Shown in pieces: positions 25,997-34,000 of a stretch of DNA of 64,000 bases. Positions within the stretch are counted from its first letter, which is position 1; every line of letters starts with the position of its first letter. The stretch spans positions 2,356,001-2,420,000 of the forward strand of contig OZ244898.1 in NCBI GenBank assembly GCA_965221585.1. Reading direction: 5' to 3'. A program made the position numbers and the translations under genes. The DNA comes from VXYK01 sp965221585 (GTDB lineage Bacteria; Actinomycetota; Acidimicrobiia; Acidimicrobiales; Aldehydirespiratoraceae). The notes below the pieces were generated by a model. The model was given only the letters and a program-made list of their open reading frames with translations. It had not been told where the DNA came from and made no database searches.

Positions 25997-26315
25997 CCCG
26001 CAAGCCAAACGTCAGCGTCCTAAACCAACGCCCGAAGGGCCTGCCCCAGTGGACGCGCTGCTTCTCACTGGCACCACCGAGTCCAGCGACCCGCGACCCG
26101 ATACGGACGATTCCGGGTCTGGAGCGGCCGAGAGTGACAAGTCATCTGAGACACATCCGCCTCCAACGCCCGCGGTCACTCCCGAGCCTGCCAACCCGCC
26201 TCCCGACAAGCTGATGCTCAACAGCGCTCTGGCGAGTGCCGCGGGTGCTCTGGTCGGTGCGCTGTTGCTGCGTTACATATGGAGACGCTGGTTCCGCAAC
26301 GACAACGGCGAATAG
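25986..26315 (+). CDS. small proline-rich, C-terminally membrane-anchored protein
   Basis: 109 residues; no family recognised. Residues 1-75 are polar, rich in Pro, Thr, Ser and Asp and probably disordered; residues about 80-101 (LNSALASAAGALVGALLLRY) form one membrane segment followed by a basic tail. The start overlaps the ParA stop by 11 bases in another frame, so the two are co-translated and likely work together. The tail-anchor layout suggests a membrane receptor for ParA, which is a guess from context. Confidence 0.65.
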   Translation: MAYDPQAKRQRPKPTPEGPAPVDALLLTGTTESSDPRPDTDDSGSGAAESDKSSETHPPPTPAVTPEPANPPPDKLMLNSALASAAGALVGALLLRYIWRRWFRNDNGE

Positions 26316-26343
26316 GCCGCGATCGAGTCTGTCAAAGCTCGTG

Positions 26344-27237
26344 TCAGCTGGCCAGTGCTAGCAGTTCCGCTTCCCTAGCAGCTTTGTCGTCAGCCCTCTT
26401 GGCGAGCTCGGCCTCACCCTGCGGACACATCGATACATAGGGGCACCATCCGCACAGTGGGCCCGGACGCGGCTCGAAGGAGTCTTCCGAACAAGCCGTC
26501 TTTATCTCGGACCAGGTGCCTGCGAGCTTGGAAGCAACGGCATCGATCTCGTTGGCGTTCACGTCGATGCTGACTGTGCGCTGGCCGAGATAGAGCAGTT
26601 GTGCGCGCACCGGCATCTCGCCAGTGGACGCCTCCACGGCCGCTGCGTACAACAACACCTGTTCGAGCCGCGACCGACGGTAACGGTGGGAGGGCGCCTT
26701 GCCCGACTTGTAGTCGGTGACGACTATTCCGTCGCCATCCTGATCAATCCGGTCGACGATTCCCCGGAAGGGCACTCCGGCCAGTTCAGCTTCCACATCT
26801 TGTTCGGTGGCTCGTACATCCACCGTCGCGGGGTCCTCGAGATGCCACAGCCCCTCTATCGCCGTCCATGCCTTCCAGCGGAACAGGCGGGACTGCTTCT
26901 CGTCGTGCTCCAACGCCTGATAGTCGTCTGCGGCCTCGGTCTCGGGCCACTCGGCACGAGCGATGACTTGGGCCTGCTCAATCGTTCGTTGGGAGGGTTC
27001 GCGCTGCATCAACAGTTCGAGAACACGGTGCGCGAAGCTCCCGGCCAGTGCGTCTTCGCTCGGAGGGTCCGCCAGACGGTCGATGTAGCGGAATCTCCAG
27101 CGTCGTGGGCACTGCACGAAGGTCCCGGCTCCCGAAGGGGAGAGACGGGGCGGCGGCACCGGGATCAGCACCGCGGCGGCAGGGGATACCTGGACTTCCG
27201 CATCCGTAGTGCCGCTGGGTCCTGAGTCGAGTTCCAC
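26344..27237 (-). CDS. RecB-family PD-(D/E)XK nuclease with Fe-S cysteines
   Basis: 297 residues. The nuclease core is GIVDRIDQDGDGIVVTDYKSGKAP (Asp, Asp-x-Lys). One Cys before it (FVQCPRRW, about residue 43) and three after it (CGWCPYVSMC, about 262-271) match the cluster-binding cysteines of AddB/Cas4-like nucleases. It is a standalone exonuclease domain of the sort found in actinobacterial repair. The GTG at 27237 is the only suitable start and has no clear ribosome site; TGTAGTTCTACA, a perfect 5-base-arm palindrome, lies just upstream (27241-27252). Cas4 is unlikely as no CRISPR genes are present. Confidence 0.85.
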   Translation of the reverse strand: MELDSGPSGTTDAEVQVSPAAAVLIPVPPPRLSPSGAGTFVQCPRRWRFRYIDRLADPPSEDALAGSFAHRVLELLMQREPSQRTIEQAQVIARAEWPETEAADDYQALEHDEKQSRLFRWKAWTAIEGLWHLEDPATVDVRATEQDVEAELAGVPFRGIVDRIDQDGDGIVVTDYKSGKAPSHRYRRSRLEQVLLYAAAVEASTGEMPVRAQLLYLGQRTVSIDVNANEIDAVASKLAGTWSEIKTACSEDSFEPRPGPLCGWCPYVSMCPQGEAELAKRADDKAAREAELLALAS

Positions 27238-27315
27238 TCATGTAGTTCTACACCATGGGTGTGACATCGCAAGGTGAAGCCCCTCAAGTTCTACCGCCGA
27301 CAGACGCCACGAGGT

Positions 27316-29403
27316 CTAGATGTCGAGGGTCGTGCTGTCCACCAGGGCGCTGTTGCGAATCAGGAAATCACGCCTGCTCGACACGTCGGTGCCCATCAGC
27401 ACCTCGAACATCTCCAGAGCTTGTTTGGTCTGAGCGCCGTCGTCCATGGTGAGCCGACGAAGCGTGCGGGTCTTGGGATCAAGCGCGCAATGACGAAGTT
27501 CTTCAACGTTCATTTCGCCGAGACCCTTGAAACGCTGCCACTTGATGTTCTCGCGCCGACGGTTGCCTCTGCACAGTTCGTCGGTCACCGCCTCCTTCTC
27601 CTCCTCGGAGTAGACACGGTAGGTCTCGTCACCGACCTTGGTCGTGAACAACGGTGGCTGGGCCGCGAACACCCGCCCCGCCTCAAGCATCGGCCGCAGA
27701 TACTTGTAGATCAGCGTCAACAGCAGGCACCGGATATGGCTGCCGTCAACATCGGCGTCGCAGAGGATCACGATGCGGCCGTAGCGGGCATCAGCAATGT
27801 TGAACTTGCGGCCTGCCCCAGCACCGAGCGCAGTGAACAACGCCGTCGCCTCGGCGTTGTCGAGCACCTGCTTCTCGGTCGCCTTGTGGGCATTGACCAC
27901 CTTGCCCCGCAGCGGCAGGATCGCCATCGTCTCGGAATCACGACCCCTCTTGGCAGGGCCTGCCGCCGAATCGCCCTCCACCAGGATCAGTTCCGAGTCC
28001 ATACCATGGACGCGGCAGTCGGCGAGCTTCTGGGGCATACCTGTCGAACCGAGACTCGCAGCCTTGCGCTGATTCTCCAGCAGCGTCTTGGAGGCCACAC
28101 GGTTCTGCACTGCGTTCGACAGTTTGTCGGCGATCGCCTTGACATGGGTGCGGGGTCCACCACCGGGCTCGAACCACTCCTTGAGCTGCTCGTACACCAC
28201 TCGGCTGACGATTCCGTCGATTGCGGGAGTGCCCAGTTCCTGTTTGGTCTGCCCTCTGAACTGCGGCTCCGGGAAGGTCACTTTCAACGCCGCCACAAGA
28301 CCCTCCTGGACATCGTCCTTGACGGCCTTGTGCTTGTTCTGCTTGGCGAGCTTGGCAAGTTTGTGGTGGTCCTTGAGCAGCACATTGTTGACCACCCGGG
28401 TGAGCGCCTTGTCGAATCCCGCCACATGGGTCCCGCCTTGGGAAGTGGGGATGGTGTTGACGAACGACACCACCTTCGTGTCGTAGCCGGCAACCCAGCG
28501 CAACGCGATGTCCACGGTGCACTCCCTGGTGACATCGGTCATCTTCTTGTTGACCGGCACCTTCTCGACGAACGTGTCGATGCCGTTGCCGGTTATGACC
28601 GCCGAGACCGGTGGTTGATCCGAGAGGTGGTCGACGAGATCCGCAAGGCCTCCCTTGCTCTGGAACACGAACGGCTCGGCCGAGCTGCCCGCCCGTTTGT
28701 CGGTGACCGAGACTCGCATTGTCGGCACCAGAAAACACGCCTGCGTCATACGATCGCAGACCTCGTCGAAGTCGACGCGGGCGTCGGGGTCGAAAATCTC
28801 AAAATCCGGCCAGAAACGCACCCGCGTACCGGTCCGATTCTTGGAGACGCGCTTGGTCTTGGTGAGTTGATGACCGGGTTTGAAGGGGCCAGAACCGTTG
28901 AACTGGCCAGCCACACGGTTCTTGAAACCCAGTACATGGGTGCCGCCATCACGATCGACCTCGACCGTCAGCTTTGTGGCCAAGGCGTTCACGACGGACG
29001 CGCCGACTCCATGCAGACCACCCGACGCCGAGTACGCGCCGCCACCGAACTTGCCCCCCGCGTGCAACTCCGTGAACACCACCTCGACAGCTGAGACCTT
29101 GCGCTTGGCGTGACGGTCGATGGGGATGCCGCGGCCGTCGTCAGAGACCTCCACCGACCTGTCGCGGTGCAGAGTGACATCCACCCTGTTCGCGAAACCC
29201 GCCGCGGCCTCATCGACCGCATTGTCGACCAGTTCCCAGACGAGGTGCATGAGCCCCGCGCTGCCCGTACCGCCGATATACATGCCGGGTCGTTTACGCA
29301 CGGCTTCCAGGCCCTCAAGGGTCTCGATCGCATCAGCGTCGTAGGTGGTCGAGGTGGTTGCAGCCAAGAGAGATTCCTGCGTGTTGGTGATGATCGCGGT
29401 CAA
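27316..29403 (-). CDS. parE: topoisomerase IV subunit B (ParE)
   Basis: 695-residue ATPase subunit of the enzyme that unlinks daughter chromosomes. In order: GHKL ATPase region (VDNAVDEA, DDGRGIPID, LHGVGASVVNAL), transducer domain, and TOPRIM (EGDSAAGPAK, LCDADVDGSHIR) to the C-terminal PGEMN-like KGLGEMNVEEL. The style matches actinobacterial ParE over GyrB, for example EGDSAAGPAKRGRD. The start appears to be TTG at 29403, the only start-like codon before the conserved region, and it directly abuts a LexA-type box, so there is no normal ribosome site. Paired with parC 3.5 kb away, across the redoxin gene. Confidence 0.88.
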   Translation of the reverse strand: MTAIITNTQESLLAATTSTTYDADAIETLEGLEAVRKRPGMYIGGTGSAGLMHLVWELVDNAVDEAAAGFANRVDVTLHRDRSVEVSDDGRGIPIDRHAKRKVSAVEVVFTELHAGGKFGGGAYSASGGLHGVGASVVNALATKLTVEVDRDGGTHVLGFKNRVAGQFNGSGPFKPGHQLTKTKRVSKNRTGTRVRFWPDFEIFDPDARVDFDEVCDRMTQACFLVPTMRVSVTDKRAGSSAEPFVFQSKGGLADLVDHLSDQPPVSAVITGNGIDTFVEKVPVNKKMTDVTRECTVDIALRWVAGYDTKVVSFVNTIPTSQGGTHVAGFDKALTRVVNNVLLKDHHKLAKLAKQNKHKAVKDDVQEGLVAALKVTFPEPQFRGQTKQELGTPAIDGIVSRVVYEQLKEWFEPGGGPRTHVKAIADKLSNAVQNRVASKTLLENQRKAASLGSTGMPQKLADCRVHGMDSELILVEGDSAAGPAKRGRDSETMAILPLRGKVVNAHKATEKQVLDNAEATALFTALGAGAGRKFNIADARYGRIVILCDADVDGSHIRCLLLTLIYKYLRPMLEAGRVFAAQPPLFTTKVGDETYRVYSEEEKEAVTDELCRGNRRRENIKWQRFKGLGEMNVEELRHCALDPKTRTLRRLTMDDGAQTKQALEMFEVLMGTDVSSRRDFLIRNSALVDSTTLDI

Positions 29404-29417
29404 CGAACGAGTGTTCG
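29404..29417. promoter_or_regulatory. LexA-type SOS box at parE
   Basis: CGAACGAGTGTTCG is an exact fit to the Gram-positive/actinobacterial LexA box CGAAC-N4-GTTCG, including the preferred purine/pyrimidine pattern in the middle. It abuts the parE TTG start codon and lies 55 bases before the divergent redoxin start, so LexA binding here should block parE and perhaps the redoxin gene. Confidence 0.75.
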
Positions 29418-29472
29418 CAATACCGTACTAGGAACGGGTGACAGCGAAGCGGATTTGGGTAACAATGGGGCC

Positions 29473-30498
29473 TTGCGGCGCCAGCGAATTCCCACTCTCA
29501 CATTAGCGATCACTCTCGTGCTCGCCAGTGTGGCAGCGGCTTGCGGCGGCGATGGATCTTCGGGGCCTGACGCCTCTGGAGACGCCGGATTCGTGACGAC
29601 CACGCTTCCGCCCCTCGCCCCGAACGACGCAACCACCCCGACCCAGGTGGAGCGCGACGACCAGGGCGAGGGTGAGACCGCTCCCGACCAGACAACCACG
29701 TCGACGACCATTGCCGAGGGTGACGCCCCGGTCACGACCCTTCCCCCAGACCCTGCGCCGGCCGAAACAGCTCCGGCGGGACCCTCAGACGACACGGCCG
29801 AAACTCTGGCAACCACAGTTCCGGCGACAACCACGGTTGCGGCCGGCGCAACCCAGCCCGCCACTACCGACGCACCGACGACCACCGCCGGAACGACGAT
29901 CACAGACGCACCAACAACAGACCCACCAACAACAGACGCACCAGCAACAGACCCACCGACAACCACAGAGCCACCAACAACCACCGCGGCACCTACCACC
30001 ACAACGGCCAAGACCCTGACTCGACAGGAGATCCTTGACGCCGCAGCCGACAACGTCTCGAAACTGCAACCAAACAACGACCGGCGACTGATCGAAGTCC
30101 TGAACGTCGCCGACGGGTCGATAACCAGCCTGGCAGAGGCCGTGGACGGTGACCGTCCGGTTCTGCTGTGGTTCTGGGCACCTCATTGACCGACATGTCG
30201 GCGCGAGGCGCCGTACGTCGAGCAGTTCGCTCGAGACCACATCGACGAACTCCAGGTGATCGGCATGGGCGCCCAGGACAACTTCAGCCTTGCTCTCAGT
30301 TTCGTCACCGACTTCGGAGTCACGACCCCGACCATGGTCTGGGATCCGTCCTTCACCACATGGAGCCAATACGGGATCAGGACGAACAGTTCGATGATTC
30401 TGCTGAACAGCGACCTTACCGAAGGGACTCGACCGTTCGTCGGGTTCGACTCGGCCCAACAACGGAGAATCATCGACGCGCTCAGCCAGTTCTCCTGA
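29473..30498 (+). CDS. lipoprotein thioredoxin-like redoxin, candidate selenoprotein (in-frame TGA)
   Basis: One frame interrupted only by TGA at 30187-30189. Read through, it gives 341 residues: signal peptide with lipobox SVAAAC (Cys24), a Thr/Pro/Asp-rich linker to about residue 180, then a TlpA-like redoxin domain. The TGA is codon 239, in LLWFWAPH-(TGA)-PTCRREAPY, exactly where the first cysteine of the CxxC redox site belongs; Cys242 is the second. No frame change is needed, and the part beyond the TGA (to residue 341) is clearly the rest of the fold. This is the pattern of selenocysteine, and a suitable hairpin follows. Start TTG at 29473, after GGGG; the usual cis-proline position looks like Ser (TNSSMILL). 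The alternative is a nonsense mutation or sequencing error. Confidence 0.72.
30195..30218 (+). promoter_or_regulatory. candidate bacterial SECIS hairpin
   Basis: Directly after the in-frame TGA, CGGCGC (30199-30204) pairs with GCGCCG (30208-30213) around the loop GAG, and four more pairs extend it (30195-30198 with 30215-30218) past one bulged T. The loop lies 16-18 bases after the TGA and begins with G, as in known bacterial SECIS elements. G+C-rich coding DNA forms hairpins easily, so this supports but does not prove selenocysteine insertion. Confidence 0.55.
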
Positions 30499-30516
30499 TC
30501 GAGGCTCGGGCGGCGG

Positions 30517-32937
30517 CTACCAGCGGGCGTCAGCAACCACCATGACCTGGCGCTCGGTGCGGCTCGGCACCAGGTCCCGGGCGCTTGGTTCGATGTTGAG
30601 CGGGACAGGGTTGGGATCGAGCTTGCGGGGATCGTCGTAGTCGGCCATGAGCGAGTACACGTCGGTCATTGCCGCGGGCCCGAACCAGGTGCCGGTGATC
30701 GTCTCGCCCGCGGCCAGCCTGGCGATCCGCACTCCCTGGCCGGCCCGGCCCTTGGCCGGCAGGTCGGCGTACGGCGTTGACTTGACTCCCGCAGCGCTGG
30801 TGACAACCAGCACCGCTCCGTCTCCGAGCATCACATCGGCCCCCACGACCTCGGCGTCACCGAGAAGTCTCATACCGGCCACACCGGCCGCGCCGCGACC
30901 CTGGTCGTTGATCGCGTCCAAGGGCGTGCGCAAGACCCGGCCGTCGGATGCGACGAGCGCAATGTCGACGCCGAGGGGCGCCCGAAACGCCGCGGCCACA
31001 CGGTCCGTGCCTTTCAGTGAGATCACAGTCGCCGACGACCTGGTGCTCATCACCTCGCCCAGGGTCAGCCTTTTGACCACGCCTCTGGCCGTCACGAGCA
31101 CCAGGCGTTCATCGCCGTCGGTGATCAGCACCAACACCGTCTCGGCCCTGTTGAGCCCGAGTTGCGCCGATGCAGCCACGCCGCGGGCACGGCCCGATGC
31201 GTCCGGAAGCTCCTGGACCCGCACCGAAACGGCTCGACCCTCGGAAGTGACCGCCTTGATCTCAGCGGCTGTGGTGGTCATGGCGCGCGCCGCGATCAGA
31301 TCGTGACGACCAACGGTCGCCCTCCGCGCACCGTTGGCGGGGGCACGGCCGAGATTGCCCGACGTCGACAGGGTCACCACGCACGGTTCATCGACATCGG
31401 AGGCCTCAGACTCGTCGTGTGGGGGTTGTTCATGGACCACGATGCTGTCGGGTTCGATGATCTCGGCACGCCTCGGCACGCCGTGGGCCTCAACGAGCTC
31501 GTCGAGCTCTCTCAGCACCAGAGTCCGGCGCCTGGCCTCTGAGTTGAGCAGTTTCTGATACTCCGCAATATTGACGCGCAGTCCGGTGGCTTCCTCGGTG
31601 AGTTCAAGCTTGGCCAGAGCGGTGAGACGGCGCAGCGGCATGTCGAGTATGTGAGCTGCCTGGACGTCTGTCAGCAGGAACCGCTCGATCAGCCCCACCC
31701 TGGCTTCAGAAGCGTCCTGAGAGCCTCGGATGATGGCTACGACCTCGTCGATCGAGTCGAGGGCAACCAGCAGACCCTCGAGAATATGCAGGCGGTCCTG
31801 CGCTTTGGCGAGACGGTACTCGGTGCGGCGAACGATCACCTCTAGGCGATGCTCAATGAAGAGACTGCAGAGTTCGTGGATGCCGAGCGTGGTCGGCACG
31901 CCGTCGACCAGCACCACATTGTTGATGCCGAACGTCTCCTCGAGCGGCGTGAGCCGGTACATGTCCTGAAGCGCCAACTGCGGGTTGACGCCTGGTTTCA
32001 GGTCGATCTGGATGCGCAGCCCCTCCATATCGCTCAGATCGGCGATGCCCGCGATCCCGGCGATCCTGCCGCTGTTCGCCAGTTCCTGGACCTTGCTGAT
32101 CACCCGCTCGGGGCCGACCAGGTACGGCAACTCGGTGACGACCACAGCCTGACGGGAGCGGGTTGTCTGCTCGACATGGGCCTTCGCGCGGATCCGGAAC
32201 GAACCGCGCCCCGTCTCATAGGCCTCGCGCAGGCCGTCATTGACCACGATGCCTCCCGACGGGAAGTCGGGTCCGGGGAGCACTTCCATCATCTCGTCGA
32301 TGGTCGGGCGGGGGCGCCGCTTGGTCATCACCAGCCTGACCAGTTCGGCCACCTCGCCGAGGTTGTGCGGGGCCATGTTGGTGGCCATTCCCACGGCGAT
32401 CCCGCTGGTGCCGTTGACGATGATGTTGGGCGCCGCGGCGGGCAGCACTGAAGGCTCCTCTCCCTCGCCGTCGTAGGTGGGGCGGAAGTCGACCGTGTCC
32501 TCGTCGAGTTCGCGGACCATGTCCATCGCCGCTTCGGCGAGCCGGCACTCGGTGTAGCGCGAGGCGGCGGGTGGGTCGTCGAGCGAACCGAAGTTGCCCT
32601 GCGGGTCGATGAAGGGGAGCATCCGCGAGAAGTCCTGCCCCATCCGCACCAGGGTGTCGTAGATGGCGGAGTCGCCGTGGGGGTGGTATCGGCCCATTGT
32701 GTCGCCGACGATGCGGGCCGATTTGCGGAACGGAGTACCTGGGCGGACTCCCATCTGCAGCATCGACCAGAGGATCCGACGCTGCACGGGTTTGAGCCCG
32801 TCTCTCACGTCGGGGATCGCCCTTGCGGTGATGACGCTCAACGAGTAGGCGAGGAACGACTCGCTCATCTCGTCGGCGACGGGCACATCGACGACGTCTC
32901 GGGCGTAGCCGGAGTCGAATTCGAGTTGTCGGGGCAC
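30517..32937 (-). CDS. parC: topoisomerase IV subunit A (ParC)
   Basis: 806-residue DNA-cleaving subunit. Contains DGLKPVQRRILW, the quinolone region with GDSAIYDTLVRMGQ (Ser90, Asp94), and the catalytic Tyr128 in SRYTECRL. The N-terminal 500 residues resemble actinobacterial ParC (TPLEETFGINNVVLVDG, LFIEHRLEVIVRRTEYR). The C-terminal beta-pinwheel carries no QRRGGKG GyrA box (only a weak DQGRGAAGVAGMRL), so topoisomerase IV is favoured over gyrase. It shares its upstream region, with a perfect LexA-type box 41 bases before the ATG, with mutM. Confidence 0.87.
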   Translation of the reverse strand: MPRQLEFDSGYARDVVDVPVADEMSESFLAYSLSVITARAIPDVRDGLKPVQRRILWSMLQMGVRPGTPFRKSARIVGDTMGRYHPHGDSAIYDTLVRMGQDFSRMLPFIDPQGNFGSLDDPPAASRYTECRLAEAAMDMVRELDEDTVDFRPTYDGEGEEPSVLPAAAPNIIVNGTSGIAVGMATNMAPHNLGEVAELVRLVMTKRRPRPTIDEMMEVLPGPDFPSGGIVVNDGLREAYETGRGSFRIRAKAHVEQTTRSRQAVVVTELPYLVGPERVISKVQELANSGRIAGIAGIADLSDMEGLRIQIDLKPGVNPQLALQDMYRLTPLEETFGINNVVLVDGVPTTLGIHELCSLFIEHRLEVIVRRTEYRLAKAQDRLHILEGLLVALDSIDEVVAIIRGSQDASEARVGLIERFLLTDVQAAHILDMPLRRLTALAKLELTEEATGLRVNIAEYQKLLNSEARRRTLVLRELDELVEAHGVPRRAEIIEPDSIVVHEQPPHDESEASDVDEPCVVTLSTSGNLGRAPANGARRATVGRHDLIAARAMTTTAAEIKAVTSEGRAVSVRVQELPDASGRARGVAASAQLGLNRAETVLVLITDGDERLVLVTARGVVKRLTLGEVMSTRSSATVISLKGTDRVAAAFRAPLGVDIALVASDGRVLRTPLDAINDQGRGAAGVAGMRLLGDAEVVGADVMLGDGAVLVVTSAAGVKSTPYADLPAKGRAGQGVRIARLAAGETITGTWFGPAAMTDVYSLMADYDDPRKLDPNPVPLNIEPSARDLVPSRTERQVMVVADARW

Positions 32938-32977
32938 GGTATGCCTCCCGTGGTTGTTGCCGTGGTTGCGAAGGTTG

Positions 32978-32991
32978 CGAACGAACGTTCG
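32978..32991. promoter_or_regulatory. LexA-type SOS box between parC and mutM
   Basis: CGAACGAACGTTCG fits CGAAC-N4-GTTCG exactly. It lies 41 bases upstream of parC and 59 bases upstream of the divergent mutM, a normal distance for LexA repression in both directions. It is the second such site in the window; the other is at parE. Confidence 0.75.
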
Positions 32992-33049
32992 TCAGCTTAG
33001 TTCCGCGCTCTGACAGCCCCGCGGAGGCCCCGGCGTGTAGAGTGCCGAG

Positions 33050-33859
33050 GTGCCTGAGCTGCCCGAAGTGGAGACGATCCGCCGCCGACTCGAACCGCGG
33101 GTTCTGGGAGCTGAGATCGTCGATGCCGGATCCCACTGGTCGTCCAAGTTCACACCCGCAGTCGGTGCCGTCGGTGCGGAGGTCTTGGCGTTGCGCCGCC
33201 GCGGGAAGTACCTGCTCTTCGACCTTTCCACCGACGAGGAGTTGATCGTCCATCTGGGGATGACGGGCCGACTCGCGGTACGGGAGCCGAGTCCGGAGGC
33301 GCTGGAACATCCCCATCTTCGGGCCTGGTGGGATCTGGACGGCGGTGGGCGGTTGACCTTCCACGACATTCGCCGATTCGGACGCATCCATCATGTCCAG
33401 CGTGGTGATCACGGCGGCATACCCACGCTCGCCGCGCTGGGACCCGAGCCGTGGGATCCCGCCTTCACCGGGCGGTCCCTGGCTGCTTTCGTAAAGCGCT
33501 CGGACCGGCATGTCAAGACGCTGCTGTTGTCGCAGCGTCCGGTCGCCGGCATCGGCAACATATATGCCGACGAGGCCTTCTGGCTCGCCAAGATCAACCC
33601 CGCGACCCGGCGATTGAGCCCGCAGCGGGCGGAGCGCCTGGTCGAAGGCATCCGCACAGCCCTCGACTCTGGAATCAAATACGGTGGCACGACCCTGCGC
33701 GACTACGTGGACCCCGACGGCCGAGCCGGTGCCAACCAGCACGAGTTGCACTGCTACGGGCGGGCGGGCGAGCCCTGCGACCGCTGCGGAACCGTCATGA
33801 GCCGCCGAGTCATCGACGCCCGCACCACCACTTGGTGCCCCACCTGCCAGCCCCGCTGA
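33050..33859 (+). CDS. mutM: formamidopyrimidine-DNA glycosylase MutM/Fpg
   Basis: Base-excision repair enzyme removing 8-oxoguanine and opened purines, with AP lyase action. 269 residues from a GTG. The mature N-terminus PELPEVETI gives the catalytic Pro and Glu; the helix-two-turn-helix region has GIGNIYADEAFW; the C-terminal zinc finger is CDRC with WCPTCQ. The position beside a LexA-type box suggests damage-induced expression. The following 141 bases to the P450 gene hold no gene. Confidence 0.95.
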   Translation: MPELPEVETIRRRLEPRVLGAEIVDAGSHWSSKFTPAVGAVGAEVLALRRRGKYLLFDLSTDEELIVHLGMTGRLAVREPSPEALEHPHLRAWWDLDGGGRLTFHDIRRFGRIHHVQRGDHGGIPTLAALGPEPWDPAFTGRSLAAFVKRSDRHVKTLLLSQRPVAGIGNIYADEAFWLAKINPATRRLSPQRAERLVEGIRTALDSGIKYGGTTLRDYVDPDGRAGANQHELHCYGRAGEPCDRCGTVMSRRVIDARTTTWCPTCQPR

Positions 33860-34000
33860 CAGCCGTCTAGCGCAAGCGCCTCGCAGGGTCCACCGGAGCA
33901 GTCTCCCGGCCTGCTGGGCGGGCCGTTGCGTTGCCCCAAAGAGACACGACGGCTAGCGTGTAGCTGACATCGCGCCGTCGCGCACGAAAGCGGAGATCAA

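Noticed and set aside
26344..27237. Cas4 nuclease
   Set aside because: The cysteine and nuclease pattern also fits RecB/AddB-like repair nucleases and no CRISPR genes are present.
27274..29094. Long open frame antisense to parE, and similar long antisense frames over dxs, parC, the methyltransferase and FAD genes
   Set aside because: High G+C codon bias opens antisense frames; the opposite strand carries full conserved families, while these give His/Arg/Val-rich text with no motif.
29473..30498. Two genes or a frameshifted pseudogene at the redoxin locus
   Set aside because: Both parts are in the same frame and only one TGA separates them, at the catalytic Cys codon, so no frameshift is needed.
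27316..32937. DNA gyrase gyrB/gyrA
   Set aside because: The A subunit lacks a QRRGGKG box and both subunits match actinobacterial ParE/ParC style; gyrase would also usually lie near dnaA.
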